This document shows positions 17,110 to 26,014 of a stretch of 43,203 bases of DNA, one piece after another. Under the pieces are notes generated by a model, which saw nothing but the letters and a program-made list of their open reading frames with translations, made no database searches and was not told the origin of the DNA. Source of the stretch: Vibrio sp. 10N.261.55.A7 (GTDB lineage: Bacteria; Pseudomonadota; Gammaproteobacteria; Enterobacterales; Vibrionaceae); the NCBI RefSeq assembly GCF_002877365.1, contig NZ_MCWZ01000072.1, positions 1-43,203 of the forward strand, in the 5' to 3' direction. Positions within the stretch are counted from its first letter, which is position 1. Every line of letters starts with the position of its first letter. A program made the translations under genes and the position numbers.

Positions 17110-18201
17110 ATGGATGCAATTTTTACACAGATACAGGTTTATATAAGTTCTTTTCTACATAGCTGGGATAACAGTATCTACTTCATTACTGGTGCCAGTC
17201 TAATCGCATGGCTACTGTGGCGTGTCATCTATAATCGATTAGAAATTTTAACGAATAAGACCAGTTTTCAATGGGACAACCTGACACTGAGCGCGTTAAA
17301 AACACCCGTAAGCACCTTAATTTGGTGTTGGCCTGCCACGGTATCACTTGGGTTCATGTTACAAGGGTATGTTGAAAGTGAGCTTAATTGGCTTAGTACG
17401 CTAAAGCTCATTCTAGTCATTGGTATTTTTATCTGGATAACGCTTCGGCTGATACACAATGTCGAACTGTATGTCTTAGAACAAAAGTCTCGAGATGAGA
17501 CGACAGTTCAAGCTATCGCCAAGGTCGCAAGGTTATTTTTTATCACCATCGGCGTCTTGACAGCCATGCAGGCTTTTGGGCTAAGTTTATCTGGCTTGCT
17601 CACGTTTGGTGGTGTCGGTGGCCTGATTGTCGGTTTGGCAGCCAAAGATCTCCTATCCAACTTTTTTGGCGGAATGATGATCTATTTCGACCGACCTTTT
17701 AAAGTGGGAGATTGGGTGAGATCGCCAGACAGACAAATTGAAGGCACGGTAGAAAGGATTGGGTGGCGAATGACCATCATTCGAACCTTTGATAAAAGGC
17801 CGCTTTACGTACCCAACTCTATCTTTAGTAATATCGTTGTTGAAAACCCTTCGAGAATGCTTAACCGACGAATCAAGGAAGACATTGGTATTCGTTACCA
17901 AGACAGTGCACAAGTAGAAGTTATTGTTTCCGAAATAAAGGGAATGCTCGAGAATCATCCAGATATTGATAGTCAGCAAACGCTCATTGTTAACTTCAAC
18001 GGGTTTAAGCCATCATCTCTAGATCTCATGGTGTATACCTTTACGAAAACAGTCAACTGGATTCGCTACCATGAAGTTAAGCAGGATGTTCTCATGCAAA
18101 TTCTTGCCATCATTCACAAACATGGTGCTGACATCGCGTTCCCTACTCAGACTCTAAATCTCAATACGACAAATACACCGACGAACAGGGAGTCTGTTTA
18201 G
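17110..18201 (+). CDS. ynaI: Mechanosensitive channel, MscS family, YnaI-like
   Basis: 363 residues. Four N-terminal membrane helices (about 20-40, 70-90, 100-118 and 140-160) precede the pore helix LSGLLTFGGVGGLIVGLAAK and the MscS core LLSNFFGGMMIYFDRPFKVG. The beta domain reads DWVRSPDRQIEGTVERIGWR and RPLYVPNSIFSNIVVENPSR, nearly identical to E. coli YnaI. It opens in the inner membrane under tension to release ions during hypo-osmotic shock. The ATG follows a weak purine stretch. It is followed by a 13-bp stem. Confidence 0.92.
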   Translation: MDAIFTQIQVYISSFLHSWDNSIYFITGASLIAWLLWRVIYNRLEILTNKTSFQWDNLTLSALKTPVSTLIWCWPATVSLGFMLQGYVESELNWLSTLKLILVIGIFIWITLRLIHNVELYVLEQKSRDETTVQAIAKVARLFFITIGVLTAMQAFGLSLSGLLTFGGVGGLIVGLAAKDLLSNFFGGMMIYFDRPFKVGDWVRSPDRQIEGTVERIGWRMTIIRTFDKRPLYVPNSIFSNIVVENPSRMLNRRIKEDIGIRYQDSAQVEVIVSEIKGMLENHPDIDSQQTLIVNFNGFKPSSLDLMVYTFTKTVNWIRYHEVKQDVLMQILAIIHKHGADIAFPTQTLNLNTTNTPTNRESV

Positions 18202-18221
18202 TTGTGATGGTCTAGTTTGAT

Positions 18222-18252
18222 CACAGCTGTATTGGCTATCAATATGGCTGTG
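18222..18252. terminator. Long hairpin after the mechanosensitive channel gene
   Basis: 13-bp stem (CACAGCTGTATTG with CAATATGGCTGTG, two G-U pairs) and a 5-base loop, 20 bases after the stop. No T-run follows, so it may act as an mRNA end stabiliser. Confidence 0.45.
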
Positions 18253-18375
18253 GGTCAGTCGCCCTTCTTCTTTGACATTACAGAGGTGCGTATCAAATTA
18301 CGCTAGCTCGCGACATGATTACGGCTCAACTCGCCCTCTTAGGAGTTTAGAATATCTCCTCACCAGATCGACCGC

Positions 18376-18573
18376 TTACACTTTGTAATCCGGTTTTCTT
18401 TCATTACATAAGGTGATGACATGTTCTTTTTGCGCAGCAGTTAGGGAGTGCCAATTTAGGATTTCTTCTAGAGAACGATAACAGCCTAAGCAAAGGTCAT
18501 TCTCATTCAAGCAACAATGTCTGATGCAAGGTGATTTAATATCTCTAGATTCAACCCTCTTACTGTCCGTCAT
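18376..18573 (-). CDS. DUF1289 small cysteine-motif protein
   Basis: 65 residues from the ATG at 18573, which has the ribosome site AAGGTGAG; a GTG 24 bases upstream is in frame but less likely. The DUF1289 core is SPCIRHCCLNENDLCLGCYR, with four spaced cysteines that suggest metal or iron-sulfur binding, followed by EEILNWHSLTAAQKEHV. Such proteins are often found beside cysteine-cluster proteins, as here. Function unknown. Confidence 0.85.
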   Translation of the reverse strand: MTDSKRVESRDIKSPCIRHCCLNENDLCLGCYRSLEEILNWHSLTAAQKEHVITLCNERKPDYKV

Positions 18574-18741
18574 ACTCTCACCTTCTGGAAAATTCACTGC
18601 TGTAGTTTCGCTATCAACATTGACTATCTTCTATGTTGCTCGAGAGGTTATTCTCTCAGATATAGAATAGCCCTTTCTAGGTGTAGATATTACTGTGCCT
18701 GAGCATAAAATACCCACCGTGTTTACAATTCAGAAAGCCTA

Positions 18742-19023
18742 ATGACTAGAAAGCCCAGTAGAATAGTCGCCATGCAGCAAATAATCGACGCCGTTATTTC
18801 TGAATTCCCGCTATACCAATCTGACACTTTTGTATGTGGGGTCGATAACAGCTGTATTGGTTGTCCAAAAAAGCTAATGGAGTTAGTCGACGGGGAATTG
18901 TCGTACTGGCAGCATCAAGTAAACCAGCAGAGATCGCCAACGTTTGAAGAGTTAAATAGGTTCGGGAAGCTGTGCAAAAATGTACGACGTGCGTTAGTGA
19001 GAAATGGTCGAATAGAAAACTAA
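18742..19023 (+). CDS. Small protein with CxxxxxCxxC motif, unknown
   Basis: 93 residues, soluble. The most striking part is FVCGVDNSCIGCPKKLMELV (about 31-50), a compact cysteine set that could bind a metal or an iron-sulfur cluster, followed by a long helix and a basic C-terminus. I do not recognise the family by number, but it looks conserved. It is divergent from the DUF1289 gene and convergent with the YkgJ-type gene, both also cysteine-motif proteins. Confidence 0.65.
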   Translation: MTRKPSRIVAMQQIIDAVISEFPLYQSDTFVCGVDNSCIGCPKKLMELVDGELSYWQHQVNQQRSPTFEELNRFGKLCKNVRRALVRNGRIEN

Positions 19024-19143
19024 GTGATTAAATGAATAAATAGAGGTGGCGTATAAAGTTTCAATCACTTCAAATTTGGCCAAGAAAGTCTTTTCTTATC
19101 GGCCTCAATTCCTTAAGAGTGCATACCACCTAAGAAAAATGAA

Positions 19144-19440
19144 TTAGTTTGAAGGGAGAAGCGCGTCTCGCTCATCTTGGCATTCGTAAGATCCCATTTC
19201 AAACTCTCGGCAGATCAATGGACGATTCTCATAAATAGTGCACATCAGTGTTTCTCTATCAACAGCAGAGCACCATCCGTCGTCCAACCGGAGCATCGTC
19301 TCCCCTCCCCACTTATCGTAAGCAATATGATGTTCAGGTACACCTGTGTCTGTAAGAATGACAACTTCTAACCGACAGCAACACGCCTGACAGTTTGAAC
19401 AGAGTATTTCAGGTGTGACATTCTTTACGGGAATATTCAT
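19144..19440 (-). CDS. YkgJ-family cysteine cluster protein
   Basis: 98 residues. The N-terminal LCSNCQACCCRLEVVILT (about 13-30) is the CxxCxxCC cluster of the YkgJ / UPF0153 family, with a further C-terminal cysteine set (GWCSAVDRETLMCTIYENRP, then ICREFEMGSYEC). These residues are expected to hold zinc or an iron-sulfur cluster; the biochemical role is unknown. The next gene upstream on this strand, rsuA, ends 50 bases before it and may be cotranscribed. Confidence 0.88.
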   Translation of the reverse strand: MNIPVKNVTPEILCSNCQACCCRLEVVILTDTGVPEHHIAYDKWGGETMLRLDDGWCSAVDRETLMCTIYENRPLICREFEMGSYECQDERDALLPSN

Positions 19441-19489
19441 GGATATCTACATTTATCTCAATTGCTGCATAGTACTTCAATCAGACCTT

Positions 19490-20218
19490 TTATCGAAGAT
19501 CATTTTTGCTTCTCTTCAGAGAGTCTAGATTCGATGTGAATGACGCAACCTCATTCTTTGTTAAATAACGCCATTTTCCTGGTGCTACATCAAGTAGTAC
19601 ATCACCGATACTCTCTCTATGTAGCGATACAACTTTGTTCCCCACAGCCTTGAACATACGCTTCACCTGATGAAACTTACCTTCTGTTATCGTTAACAGA
19701 ACCTCTTTTGGAGAAATTATTTGCAATTGAGCTGGGGCAGTCAGAGCACTTTCCCCTTGAAGTTGAATACCCTTCTCGAATATCTGCTCATTGTTATCAG
19801 CAATAACTTTAGATAAGCCAACACGATATGTCTTTTTGCATAGTGTACTTGGGTGGGTAATTTGAAAAGACCAACTGCCATCATCAGTAATTAATACCAG
19901 CCCTGTCGTATCTGCATCCAACCGCCCTGCAATATGAAGCTCTTCAGGCTTATCTATATCAATATGATTAAATAGTGATGGATAGTGCTCATCGATATTG
20001 GAACAGATGGTGCCCGCAGGCTTATTCATTAGGATGTAGCGAAATGGCCTGAGTTTGATTTCTATTCCATTGAGCTCCACAGTGCTGCTCTCATGAACCT
20101 GCGTCGCTTCTTCTCTCAAGGGATGACCATCGACCGATACTTCGCCTGAACGAATCCTTTTGATTGCCTCACTTCTCGTGAATTCAGTACTTTTACAAAC
20201 AAATCGATCTAGGCGCAT
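19490..20218 (-). CDS. rsuA: 16S rRNA pseudouridine(516) synthase RsuA
   Basis: 242 residues (E. coli RsuA: 231). An N-terminal S4 RNA-binding domain (MRLDRFVCKSTEFTRSEAIK, about 1-60) precedes the catalytic domain with the signature AGRLDADTTGLVLITDDG (about 101-118), in which the Asp of RLD is the catalytic nucleophile. The stretch EGKFHQVKRMFKAVGNKVV also matches RsuA closely. It isomerises U516 of 16S rRNA in the small subunit. ATG start; the C-terminal tail (NLDSLKRSKNDLR) is slightly longer than in E. coli. Confidence 0.88.
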   Translation of the reverse strand: MRLDRFVCKSTEFTRSEAIKRIRSGEVSVDGHPLREEATQVHESSTVELNGIEIKLRPFRYILMNKPAGTICSNIDEHYPSLFNHIDIDKPEELHIAGRLDADTTGLVLITDDGSWSFQITHPSTLCKKTYRVGLSKVIADNNEQIFEKGIQLQGESALTAPAQLQIISPKEVLLTITEGKFHQVKRMFKAVGNKVVSLHRESIGDVLLDVAPGKWRYLTKNEVASFTSNLDSLKRSKNDLR

Positions 20219-20415
20219 GGAGGTTACATATCAAACATAGGTAGGGGAGGCATTATCCTGACTTACTGAACATTATCAACTCATTCATAGGTGCAAGAAA
20301 ATACAAAATTTCCATTCAGGATATAAATACATTCACTGGTAATTGATCCTGGACAATTGTCCGACCGTTTTACTCAAGTATTGTACTGAAACCAACGTAA
20401 TTATAGGGACTCAAA

Positions 20416-20595
20416 ATGGCACTTTCAATAAAGGCAATCTTCTCAAACATTTCACCTGAAGAAGAGAAACCTAAAGAAGCACCTAAAGAAGCACCTAAAG
20501 AAGCACCTAAAACAGAAGGTTCACTTGGCGAGGCAGACAATGGGAAAAAAGTAGAAAAAGAAACACCACAAGGCTGCTGTGGGTCTTGCTCTTAA
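20416..20595 (+). CDS. CCGSCS-motif small protein with EAPK repeats
   Basis: 59 residues, too short for many gene finders. It begins MALSIKAIFSNISPEEEKP, then contains three tandem KEAP units (about 22-33), an acidic/lysine-rich linker, and ends exactly QGCCGSCS. That C-terminus defines a recalled family of small marine proteobacterial proteins (CCGSCS motif proteins), function unknown. The repeat DNA is nearly perfect (CCTAAAGAAGCA three times), so its length may vary between strains. It lies divergent from rsuA and ends 26 bases before a strong terminator. Confidence 0.8.
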   Translation: MALSIKAIFSNISPEEEKPKEAPKEAPKEAPKTEGSLGEADNGKKVEKETPQGCCGSCS

Positions 20596-20621
20596 AGGCG
20601 TGGTTCAATATTTGAAGCAAT

Positions 20622-20650
20622 AAAAAAGGAGAGCCTAGGCTCTCCTTTTT
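20622..20650. terminator. Bidirectional terminator between CCGSCS gene and rplT
   Basis: Perfect 18-base palindrome GGAGAGCCTAGGCTCTCC flanked by A6 and T5. It ends the CCGSCS gene on plus and rplT on minus. Confidence 0.9.
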
Positions 20651-20671
20651 CGTAACTATAAAACTGCTAAA

Positions 20672-21025
20672 TTAAAGAGCAGCTTTTGCTTTTTCAACGA
20701 GTACTGCAAATGCAGACTTGTCGAATACAGCGATATCGGCAAGGATCTTACGATCGATTTCGATAGACGCTTTCTTAAGACCGTTGATGAAACGGCTGTA
20801 AGATAGACCATTTTGACGAGACGCAGCGTTGATACGAGCAATCCACAGTTGACGGAATTGACGTTTCTTGTTGCGACGGTCACGGTATGCGTATTGACCA
20901 GCTTTAGTTACTGCTTGGAAAGCTACGCGGTAAACACGTGAACGTGCTCCGTAGTAACCTTTAGCTTGTTTTAGAACTTTCTTATGACGTGCACGAGCTT
21001 GTACACCACGTTTTACGCGAGGCAT
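20672..21025 (-). CDS. rplT: 50S ribosomal protein L20
   Basis: 117 residues, full length. Basic N-terminal extension [20 protein letters not shown] and the RIDRN-like region [20 protein letters not shown] mark L20, which binds 23S rRNA early in large-subunit assembly. In E. coli it also represses rpmI-rplT translation by binding upstream RNA. Last gene of thrS-infC-rpmI-rplT, 41 bases after rpmI, before a strong terminator. Confidence 0.98.
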   Translation of the reverse strand: MPRVKRGVQARARHKKVLKQAKGYYGARSRVYRVAFQAVTKAGQYAYRDRRNKKRQFRQLWIARINAASRQNGLSYSRFINGLKKASIEIDRKILADIAVFDKSAFAVLVEKAKAAL

Positions 21026-21066
21026 TATGCTTCTCCTAAACTAAACGATTATTAAACTAAAAAGAA

Positions 21067-21261
21067 TTAAGCGTATGGCATCATACGTAGAACTTGAGCC
21101 ACTTCACATTTAGGAAGGATCGAGTTCGGACGTAGCTGACGCTTGTTCTTAGTAGTACGCTTAGTCAGGATGTGACGTTTACCAGCGTGCTTAAACTTAA
21201 TACCACCAGCAGTTTTCTGGAAACGCTTAGCAGCACCTTTGTTGGTTTTCATCTTAGGCAT
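21067..21261 (-). CDS. rpmI: 50S ribosomal protein L35
   Basis: 64 residues, standard length, starting [20 protein letters not shown], the canonical L35 start, and very basic throughout. It is a structural protein of the large subunit. Separated from infC by 107 bases with a hairpin that may carry L20-dependent control. Confidence 0.98.
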   Translation of the reverse strand: MPKMKTNKGAAKRFQKTAGGIKFKHAGKRHILTKRTTKNKRQLRPNSILPKCEVAQVLRMMPYA

Positions 21262-21313
21262 GATGAATAACTCCGCATTGTTGAGTTGTTAATAACATAG
21301 TAATTAGGGCGAA

Positions 21314-21346
21314 CAAAACACACCCACTGAAACAGCAGGTGCGTTT
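21314..21346 (-). promoter_or_regulatory. infC-rpmI intergenic hairpin, candidate L20 control element
   Basis: On the minus strand ACGCACC pairs with GGGTGTGT around CTGTTTCAG-rich loop, then TTTTG. It may attenuate between infC and rpmI or be part of the L20 repressor site known in E. coli. Position is right; the exact fold is not established. Confidence 0.4.
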
Positions 21347-21368
21347 TCGTTACTTGTAAGGCCTTTAA

Positions 21369-21920
21369 TTACTTCTTCTTTGGCGCCAATACCATAATCA
21401 TCTGGCGACCTTCAATTCTCGTTGGGAAAGATTCGACTACTGCAAATTCTTCAGTATCCGCTTTCAAACGATTAAGAACGTCAACACCGATGCTTTGGTG
21501 GGCCATTTCGCGACCACGGAAGCGAATTGTTACCTTCACTTTGTTGCCGTCTTCTAGGAAACCAGTCAGGTTGCGTAGTTTTACCTGATAGTCTCCAATA
21601 TCAGTCCCAGGACGGAATTTTATTTCCTTAATCTGGACCTGTTTTTGCTTCTTTTTCTGCTCTTTCGCAGCTTTGCTCTTCTCGAAGAGGAACTTACCGT
21701 AGTCCATCACACGACAGACTGGCGGCTCGGCGTTAGGGCTGATCTCTACGAGATCCATACCAGCTTCATTAGCAGCTTCAAGTGCTTCAGCAATTGATAC
21801 TACACCAACGGCTTCGCCGTCAGCGCCAGTTAGACGAACTTCTCGAACGCCACGAATGTCACCGTTTAAACGGTGCTGGTTTTGCTTGGCCGGTTGTTGG
21901 CCACGTCTTCCGCCTTTAAT
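21369..21920 (-). CDS. infC: Translation initiation factor IF-3, AUU start
   Basis: 183 residues. The reading starts at the rare codon ATT (21920-21918) and continues [20 protein letters not shown], the expected IF-3 N-terminus. An internal ATG start at 21758 would lose 54 conserved residues. GGAGG at 21932-21928, overlapping the end of thrS, serves as ribosome site. IF-3 prevents subunit joining and checks the start codon; an AUU start makes infC translation sensitive to IF-3 level, a known autoregulation in E. coli. The N-domain and C-domain ([17 protein letters not shown]) are complete. Confidence 0.96.
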   Translation of the reverse strand: MKGGRRGQQPAKQNQHRLNGDIRGVREVRLTGADGEAVGVVSIAEALEAANEAGMDLVEISPNAEPPVCRVMDYGKFLFEKSKAAKEQKKKQKQVQIKEIKFRPGTDIGDYQVKLRNLTGFLEDGNKVKVTIRFRGREMAHQSIGVDVLNRLKADTEEFAVVESFPTRIEGRQMIMVLAPKKK

Positions 21921-21922
21921 AG

Positions 21923-23851
21923 CTATTCCTCCAGATTGAGCTTACGGCTTGAAACCTCAGCTTGGATGTACGAAATAAAATCATCCACTTTAAATTTACC
22001 GAGGTCTTTGCCTTTACGAGTACGAACTGCGATTTCACCGGCTTCCATTTCTTGGTCACCACAAACCAACATGAACGGTACACGTTTCAAAGTATGTTCG
22101 CGGATTTTAAAGCCTATCTTCTCATTTCTCAAGTCCGCTTTTACTCTAAATCCACTTTTTTGCAGTTTTTTCGTAATTTCTTGCACGTATTCTGCTTGTT
22201 TGTCAGTAATTCCCATCACAACAGCTTGTTCTGGTGCCAACCACGTAGGAAAGAAACCAGCGTACTCTTCAATTAGAATTCCGATAAAACGCTCAAGAGA
22301 ACCCAAAATTGCACGGTGAATCATGACTGGTGTATGACGTTCATTGTCTTCACCAACATAAGTTGCACCCAAACGCTCAGGCAGCGCAAAATCAAGCTGA
22401 ACCGTACCACATTGCCATGCACGGTCTAAACAGTCATGCAGTGTGAATTCAATTTTCGGTCCATAGAATGCACCCTCGCCTTCTTGGATGTCGTAAGCGA
22501 TATCCATTGATTCTAGAGCCAGTTTAAGATCCGCTTCCGCACGATCCCACATTTCGTCCGAACCAACACGCTGTTCTGGGCGAGTAGACAGCTTCACAAC
22601 GATGTTTTCGAAACCAAACGTTGTGTAAGTATCGTAAACCATCTCGATACACGCTTTCACTTCTTGCTGCACTTGTTCTTCAGTACAGAATACGTGAGCA
22701 TCATCTTGAGTGAAGCCACGAACACGCATGATGCCGTGAAGTGCGCCAGACGGCTCGTTACGGTGACATGAGCCGAACTCAGCCATACGTAGTGGAAGAT
22801 CACGGTAAGATTTCAAACCTTGATTGAAGATTTGAACATGACCAGGACAGTTCATCGGCTTAATCGCGTATTCACGATTCTCAGAAGACGTTGTAAACAT
22901 CGCTTCAGCGTACTTATCCCAGTGACCAGAACGTTCCCAAAGAACGCGATCCATCATTAATGGACCTTTCACTTCTTGGTAATCGTATTCTGTTAGCTTT
23001 TCACGAATGAAGACTTCAAGATCACGGAAGATAGACCAACCATTATGGTGCCAGAACACCATACCCGGCGCTTCTTGCTGCATGTGGAAAAGGTCTAGGT
23101 GCTTACCAATCTTACGGTGGTCACGCTTAGCAGCTTCTTCAAGGCGTGTTAGGTGCGCCTTAAGTGCTTTCTTATCGTGGAAAGCTGTGCCGTAGATACG
23201 TTGAAGCATCTTGTTGTCGCTGTTACCACGCCAGTATGCACCGGCTACGTTAAGTAGAGTGAAGTGCTGACAAAAACCCATATGTGGTACGTGTGGACCA
23301 CGACACATATCGATGTATTCTTCATGATGGTATAGGCCTGGACGATCATCTTTAGATACGTTCTCATCCAAGATTTCAATCTTGTAGTTTTCACCGCGAG
23401 CTTCAAAAGCGTCGCGAGCTTCCTGCCAGCTTACCGTCTTTTTAACAACCTGATATTTGGTTTTCGCAAGCTCTTTCATGCGCTTTTCAATCTTATCCAG
23501 ATCGTCTTGCGTTAAAGAGTGTTCCAAATCGATGTCGTAGTAGAAGCCATTGTCGATGGTCGGACCGATCGCCATTTTCGCTTCTGGGAAAAGTTGCTTA
23601 ACCGCGTGACCAAGAAGGTGAGCACAAGAGTGACGAACGATCTCTAGACCATCAACTTCATCTTTCGCTGTGATGATTTCAAGGCTAGCATCATTTTCAA
23701 TAAGGTCACATGCGTCAACACGATTGCCATCAACACGACCCGCGATGGTTGCTTTCGCAAGACCTGGGCCAATGGATAAAGCGACATCTAGAGTAGATAC
23801 AGGATTGTCGAATGGGCGCTGACTGCCGTCAGGAAGAGTAATAATAGGCAT
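21923..23851 (-). CDS. thrS: Threonine-tRNA ligase
   Basis: 642 residues from the ATG at 23851, the same length as E. coli ThrS; an upstream in-frame start would add 23 residues of leader that are unlike ThrS. The ATG has AAAGGA upstream. TGS domain [14 protein letters not shown] at 1-60, editing domain with [10 protein letters not shown] near 73, catalytic core motif 2 [15 protein letters not shown], motif 3 [17 protein letters not shown], and a C-terminal anticodon-binding domain. It charges tRNA-Thr. First gene of the block; infC begins two bases after its stop. Confidence 0.98.
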   Translation of the reverse strand: MPIITLPDGSQRPFDNPVSTLDVALSIGPGLAKATIAGRVDGNRVDACDLIENDASLEIITAKDEVDGLEIVRHSCAHLLGHAVKQLFPEAKMAIGPTIDNGFYYDIDLEHSLTQDDLDKIEKRMKELAKTKYQVVKKTVSWQEARDAFEARGENYKIEILDENVSKDDRPGLYHHEEYIDMCRGPHVPHMGFCQHFTLLNVAGAYWRGNSDNKMLQRIYGTAFHDKKALKAHLTRLEEAAKRDHRKIGKHLDLFHMQQEAPGMVFWHHNGWSIFRDLEVFIREKLTEYDYQEVKGPLMMDRVLWERSGHWDKYAEAMFTTSSENREYAIKPMNCPGHVQIFNQGLKSYRDLPLRMAEFGSCHRNEPSGALHGIMRVRGFTQDDAHVFCTEEQVQQEVKACIEMVYDTYTTFGFENIVVKLSTRPEQRVGSDEMWDRAEADLKLALESMDIAYDIQEGEGAFYGPKIEFTLHDCLDRAWQCGTVQLDFALPERLGATYVGEDNERHTPVMIHRAILGSLERFIGILIEEYAGFFPTWLAPEQAVVMGITDKQAEYVQEITKKLQKSGFRVKADLRNEKIGFKIREHTLKRVPFMLVCGDQEMEAGEIAVRTRKGKDLGKFKVDDFISYIQAEVSSRKLNLEE

Positions 23852-24357
23852 TGTTTGTCCTTTACAGTGGTGTTGCATACCAAGCAACACATGTTCAGTA
23901 ATATGTTTTGCCGATAACAAAACATGTCTAAATTAGAGTACGGCACTTCTGTCGATACAAATACGAATGCACCTAAAAAAATACGAACGCGCATTGTAAC
24001 CGATACAGGCTAAATAACAATCCATGTCACATATATCATTGGATAAAAGGTAGGATTGGGTACTTCAACCAACCTTCACCTTAATGCTCATATTCATTTC
24101 TCGTTATATCGGCACCCCCTTAAATCAATTTACACTTTCAGCCGACACAAACATGACTCCTAAATGCCAGTCCATTCACACATCATTCGATACCAAACAC
24201 TGAGTTAACGTTAGCCCAAAATATGTCAGTACTTCTTGACGAAACTTTGGGAAACCCTTACTTAGCTTGACTGATTCTTTACACCTCAATGCGTAGTATC
24301 GAAATGGCCAACTCATTAGTCATTTCCATCAACCTAGGTATTTATAGGAGCATTAAC
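23852..24357. promoter_or_regulatory. thrS leader and intergenic region
   Basis: 506 bases between divergent thrS and the DUF3316 gene with no gene. The thrS-proximal part is a leader of about 140 bases with two TTCGTATTT repeats (minus strand, 23980-23988 and 23962-23970 region). Beyond the thrS promoter I see nothing specific until TTGACT near 24266, a possible -35 for the DUF3316 gene. Confidence 0.5.
23993..24020 (-). promoter_or_regulatory. Candidate thrS promoter
   Basis: Minus strand TTGTTA (24020-24015), 16-base spacer, TACAAT (23998-23993). This leaves an untranslated leader of about 135 bases. Confidence 0.55.
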
Positions 24358-24705
24358 ATGAAAAGAGTCATCTTATTAGCAACCACACTGATGGTCAGCT
24401 CTGCAGCCTTTTCTGCCGTCAATACACGAAGTTCCGAGACCACAATCAAGACAGAAGCATTCACCACACAAGAGCAAGCGTACAACGCAGGGTACGAAGT
24501 CATGGAAGAGCTCAACGCAATGCAAACCAGCGAATTGATTAAAGAACTTCCTATTCGTGAAAACAATGTACGACACCCGAGTGTTAAGGTCACCGATACA
24601 ACAATCAAAATCGAGGCGTTTTCTAAACAACGAGGAGATGTGCAATATCGCGCCATTGTAGAAGTCGACTATCAATACCAATATCGCGAAAGTCGCAATA
24701 GCTAA
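24358..24705 (+). CDS. Secreted DUF3316-type protein
   Basis: 115 residues from the ATG at 24358, which has TAGGAG upstream; an in-frame start at 24289 would bury the signal peptide. Signal peptide MKRVILLATTLMVSSAAFSA (1-20), then a small domain with TIKTEAFTTQEQAYNAGYEV and the C-terminal AIVEVDYQYQYRESRNS, similar to DUF3316 proteins of vibrios. Periplasmic, function unknown. Single gene ending at a strong terminator. Confidence 0.75.
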   Translation: MKRVILLATTLMVSSAAFSAVNTRSSETTIKTEAFTTQEQAYNAGYEVMEELNAMQTSELIKELPIRENNVRHPSVKVTDTTIKIEAFSKQRGDVQYRAIVEVDYQYQYRESRNS

Positions 24706-24724
24706 GCACTCGCATCGAATGAAC

Positions 24725-24761
24725 AAAAAAGCCAATACTGTCTCATCAGTATTGGCTTTTT
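24725..24761 (+). terminator. Terminator of the DUF3316 gene
   Basis: 10-bp perfect stem GCCAATACTG / CAGTATTGGC with a 6-base loop, A6 before and T5 after. Confidence 0.9.
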
Positions 24762-25122
24762 CTTACTTCGGAATCGATAGATACAGGAAAACCATTCAAA
24801 TAGGGTTTCCTGATAGCACATTACGAAAACAGTATCTGGATAATCCCCGAGGAAAAGTGCTCCAATCGCAGCCTGTGTCATTCCAAATAGCCACTGAAGT
24901 CAGTTGCAATACACGAATAACGTCATTGCTACGCAAAAGAAAAGGTTAAACAATAATAGCTTACTGGAGATAGCGATAGACATGCTCGCCAATGAGTTAT
25001 GTGTGCCGTTCAGTTGCTTCCATAAAACTGAGCTCGAGCAAAATTCTGTGATTCATAAAACTAGGGAATGGTGCCAAAAGCTAGATAAAGTAAAGTGTAC
25101 TTCTCCTAGCTCAAATCCGTCG
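24762..25122. other. Intergenic stretch without a convincing gene
   Basis: Holds one hairpin (CAGGAAAACC at 24784-24793 with GGGTTTCCTG at 24803-24812, one mismatch). Two weak readings (24719-24949 starting inside a terminator, and 24904-25140 running into the methyltransferase gene) have no ribosome site or recognisable domain. Confidence 0.5.
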
Positions 25123-25632
25123 CTAACTCTTAACCACTAAGTGATTGCGGTTATCACGACTCGATTTGATCAGCTCTTCGCTTGTATCCATGTTTGATGA
25201 CTTAGCAAGGCGATCATAAAGCAACACATTCACCGAAGCAGCGAGGTTCATACAACCAATGGTTGGCACGTAAACAACGTGATGAGCTCGATCTGCAACG
25301 TCTTGAGAAATCGATCCATCTTCTGGACCAAAAATGTAAATGGCGTTATCTGGATGCTGAAATTCAGGCAGAGGTGTCGCTCCTTCTGCAAAATCCACAC
25401 ATACAATGCTTGTTTCATCACTCAAGTTATCCAAAAAAGAATCCACGCCATTTAATGGAATCTTATTAGTTACGTTCTTAGTATCCGTCTGAAACTTAGA
25501 CGCCTTCTCATATCGTTGGCCGGTATACACGACTTCATCGGCTTGATAACAACCCGCAGCGCGCATGACTGCACCCACATTTGAAGGGCTTTTAGGATTG
25601 GTTAAACCGATGGTTACACGGGTATTTTTCAT
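25123..25632 (-). CDS. TrmH/SpoU-family RNA 2'-O-methyltransferase
   Basis: 169 residues from the ATG at 25632 (an ATG 15 bases upstream is also in frame). Motif 1 NPKSPSNVGAVMRAAGCY, motif 2 YIFGPEDGSIS and motif 3 VPTIGCMNLAASVNVLLYD are the three SPOUT signatures, forming the knotted S-adenosylmethionine site. It should methylate the ribose of a tRNA or rRNA nucleotide; the target cannot be told. It has only the catalytic domain, as in small TrmL-type enzymes. Monocistronic. Confidence 0.88.
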   Translation of the reverse strand: MKNTRVTIGLTNPKSPSNVGAVMRAAGCYQADEVVYTGQRYEKASKFQTDTKNVTNKIPLNGVDSFLDNLSDETSIVCVDFAEGATPLPEFQHPDNAIYIFGPEDGSISQDVADRAHHVVYVPTIGCMNLAASVNVLLYDRLAKSSNMDTSEELIKSSRDNRNHLVVKS

Positions 25633-26014
25633 GAGTATTCTCTGCATCTACTTCAGCATGATAGTCCGCGACTCAACTCAGACTGGTCAATAATTGGAGC
25701 GTTAACTGACGATAAAATTGAGGCGGCATTCTAGCAAAAGCCATTATTAAACAAAAGGTGGAGGGAAGAGCCAGTAAAAACATGGACATCAAACAAAATA
25801 ACTGAGCAAAAGATACGCACCCGCGAGAACTGGCCACGAATGGAGGTGAGGCTCTTACACGCTTTGTATTCCATTTCTGATCTTTTAACGAGTGAAGAGC
25901 ATTGATTTACCCATAAAAATATCAATAACACATTTACAATAGCAATGAATGCATCAACACTAAAAGCTATCAATAATCAGTTTAACTGAATGTCCGTTAA
26001 CTCTGGGGGACACA
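25633..26014. other. Intergenic region, nothing recognised
   Basis: 382 bases between divergent genes. AT-rich toward the right end, with GGGGGA just before the 26015 start. No gene, repeat or clear promoter identified. Confidence 0.5.

Noticed and set aside
21873..22319. 148-codon plus-strand reading opposite thrS/infC
   Set aside because: Antisense to two highly conserved genes.
23788..23994. 68-codon minus-strand reading across the thrS start
   Set aside because: Out of frame with thrS, starts at the promoter itself and has random composition.
24719..24949. 76-codon reading beginning in the DUF3316 terminator
   Set aside because: Its first codons are the terminator stem, and no ribosome site is present.
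24904..25140. 78-codon reading running into the methyltransferase 3' end
   Set aside because: No ribosome site, no domain and convergent overlap; kept only as part of the gap note.
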